Shown piece by piece: positions 5,621-5,841 of a stretch of 5,841 nt of DNA; the first letter of the stretch is position 1, and each line of letters starts with the position of its first letter. A program made the position numbers and the translations under genes. The notes under the pieces were generated by a model that was not told the origin of the DNA, ran no database searches, and worked only from the letters and a program-made list of their open reading frames with translations. The stretch comes from Methanosarcinales archaeon (GTDB taxonomy: Archaea > Halobacteriota > Methanosarcinia > DSM-18856 > Methermicoccaceae): contig QMVI01000074.1 of NCBI GenBank assembly GCA_003661015.1, forward strand, positions 1-5,841, in the 5' to 3' direction.

Positions 5621-5841
5621 ATGATAGTGTTGTCAGGAGGGACTGGAACACCGAAACTCCTAGACGGGCTGAGAGAGATAATAGAGCCTACATAGTTGAC
5701 GGTAATCGTGAATACTGCAGATGACATATGGGTGATGGGAAATCTTGTATGTCCTGACTTGGACACTGTATTGTATCTGCTATCTGAGAAGCTTGACAAA
5801 GAAAAGTGGTGGGGAGTGGAAGGAGATACATTCCACACCCA
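5621..5841 (+). CDS. cofD: 2-phospho-L-lactate transferase CofD (F420 synthesis), N-terminal part, with an in-frame TAG
   Basis: CofD joins the phospholactate-type side chain to the deazaflavin Fo to make F420-0, a key step of coenzyme F420 synthesis in the cytosol. The frame from ATG 5621 reads MIVLSGGTGTPKLLDGLREI, the family's nucleotide-binding start. TAG is codon 25, and the same frame continues with LTVIVNTADDIWVMGNLVCPDLDTVLYLL and WWGVEGDTFHT. Methanosarcina-type CofD has the same order, GGTGTPKLLDGLKEI then a few charged residues, then LTVVVNTA, so the TAG falls in a variable link between two conserved blocks. The window ends after 73 full codons of a protein usually about 300 long. 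GAGTGATGA at 5606-5614, overlapping the previous stop, can act as the ribosome binding site. An artefact or true pseudogene cannot be excluded from this gene alone. Confidence 0.93.
5693..5695 (+). other. Internal amber codon of cofD (codon 25), probably read as an amino acid
   Basis: The codon order is GAG CCT ACA TAG TTG ACG GTA. Conserved CofD blocks lie immediately on both sides in one frame. Relatives as I remember them tend to have an acidic or other charged residue at about this position. Termination here would give a 24-residue peptide, and no downstream restart would keep the GGTGTPK motif. Confidence 0.85.

Noticed and set aside
2446..5695. A pyrrolysine insertion stem-loop (PYLIS-like) or a tRNA/pyl gene in the window
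   Set aside because: I saw no shared structure after the TAGs and no tRNA-like or PylS-like sequence; decoding factors must lie elsewhere.
2446..5841. dph2, the DUF2119 gene and cofD as pseudogenes or sequencing errors
   Set aside because: Each is interrupted only by TAG, with no frameshift, no TAA or TGA, intact motifs on both sides and intact operon spacing. Three independent amber-only hits are better explained by recoding.

Overview
This 5.8 kb window is archaeal, most likely from a euryarchaeon of the methanogen or methane/alkane-oxidiser type. It carries an archaeal-type S-adenosylmethionine synthetase, an archaeal diphthamide enzyme Dph2, a two-repeat archaeal tRNA-splicing endonuclease, a DUF2119 protein of the kind known from methanogens, and the start of cofD (coenzyme F420 synthesis). 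Gene spacing, box A-like TATA elements and Shine-Dalgarno sites also fit archaea. The exact lineage cannot be fixed from the sequence alone.

Layout: on the minus strand, read right to left, a tightly packed cluster runs DUF2119 protein -> endA -> dph2 -> small radical SAM protein (about 5032 down to 1839), with two ATGA stop/start overlaps and a third junction where the stop region supplies the ribosome binding site. A box A-like promoter at 1807-1814 then precedes a second minus-strand pair, the archaeal AdoMet synthetase gene and purL (purL runs off the left edge). On the plus strand, diverging from a short AT-rich palindromic promoter region near 5029-5073, are a flavin reductase-like gene and cofD (cut by the right edge).

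The main result is that TAG (amber) behaves as a sense codon here. Three conserved genes, dph2, the DUF2119 gene and cofD, each contain one internal in-frame TAG with recognisable family sequence before and after it in the same frame. dph2 has a second in-frame TAG two codons before a tandem TGA-TGA. No gene whose end lies in the window needs TAG as its stop: the ends are TGA (five) and TAA (one). No in-frame TAA or TGA interrupts any gene. A stop at each TAG would remove the third iron-sulphur ligand of Dph2, split the putative metal site of DUF2119, and cut CofD after 24 residues. The simplest reading is genome-wide amber reassignment, most plausibly to pyrrolysine as known in some archaea. 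The inserted amino acid is not visible here, and no pyl gene or suppressor tRNA was recognised in the window.

Functionally the genes are mostly housekeeping: AdoMet synthesis (substrate for Dph2 and the radical SAM protein), elongation factor 2 modification, tRNA splicing, purine synthesis and F420 synthesis. Recoding in such genes would make the whole cell, not only methylamine metabolism, depend on decoding UAG.
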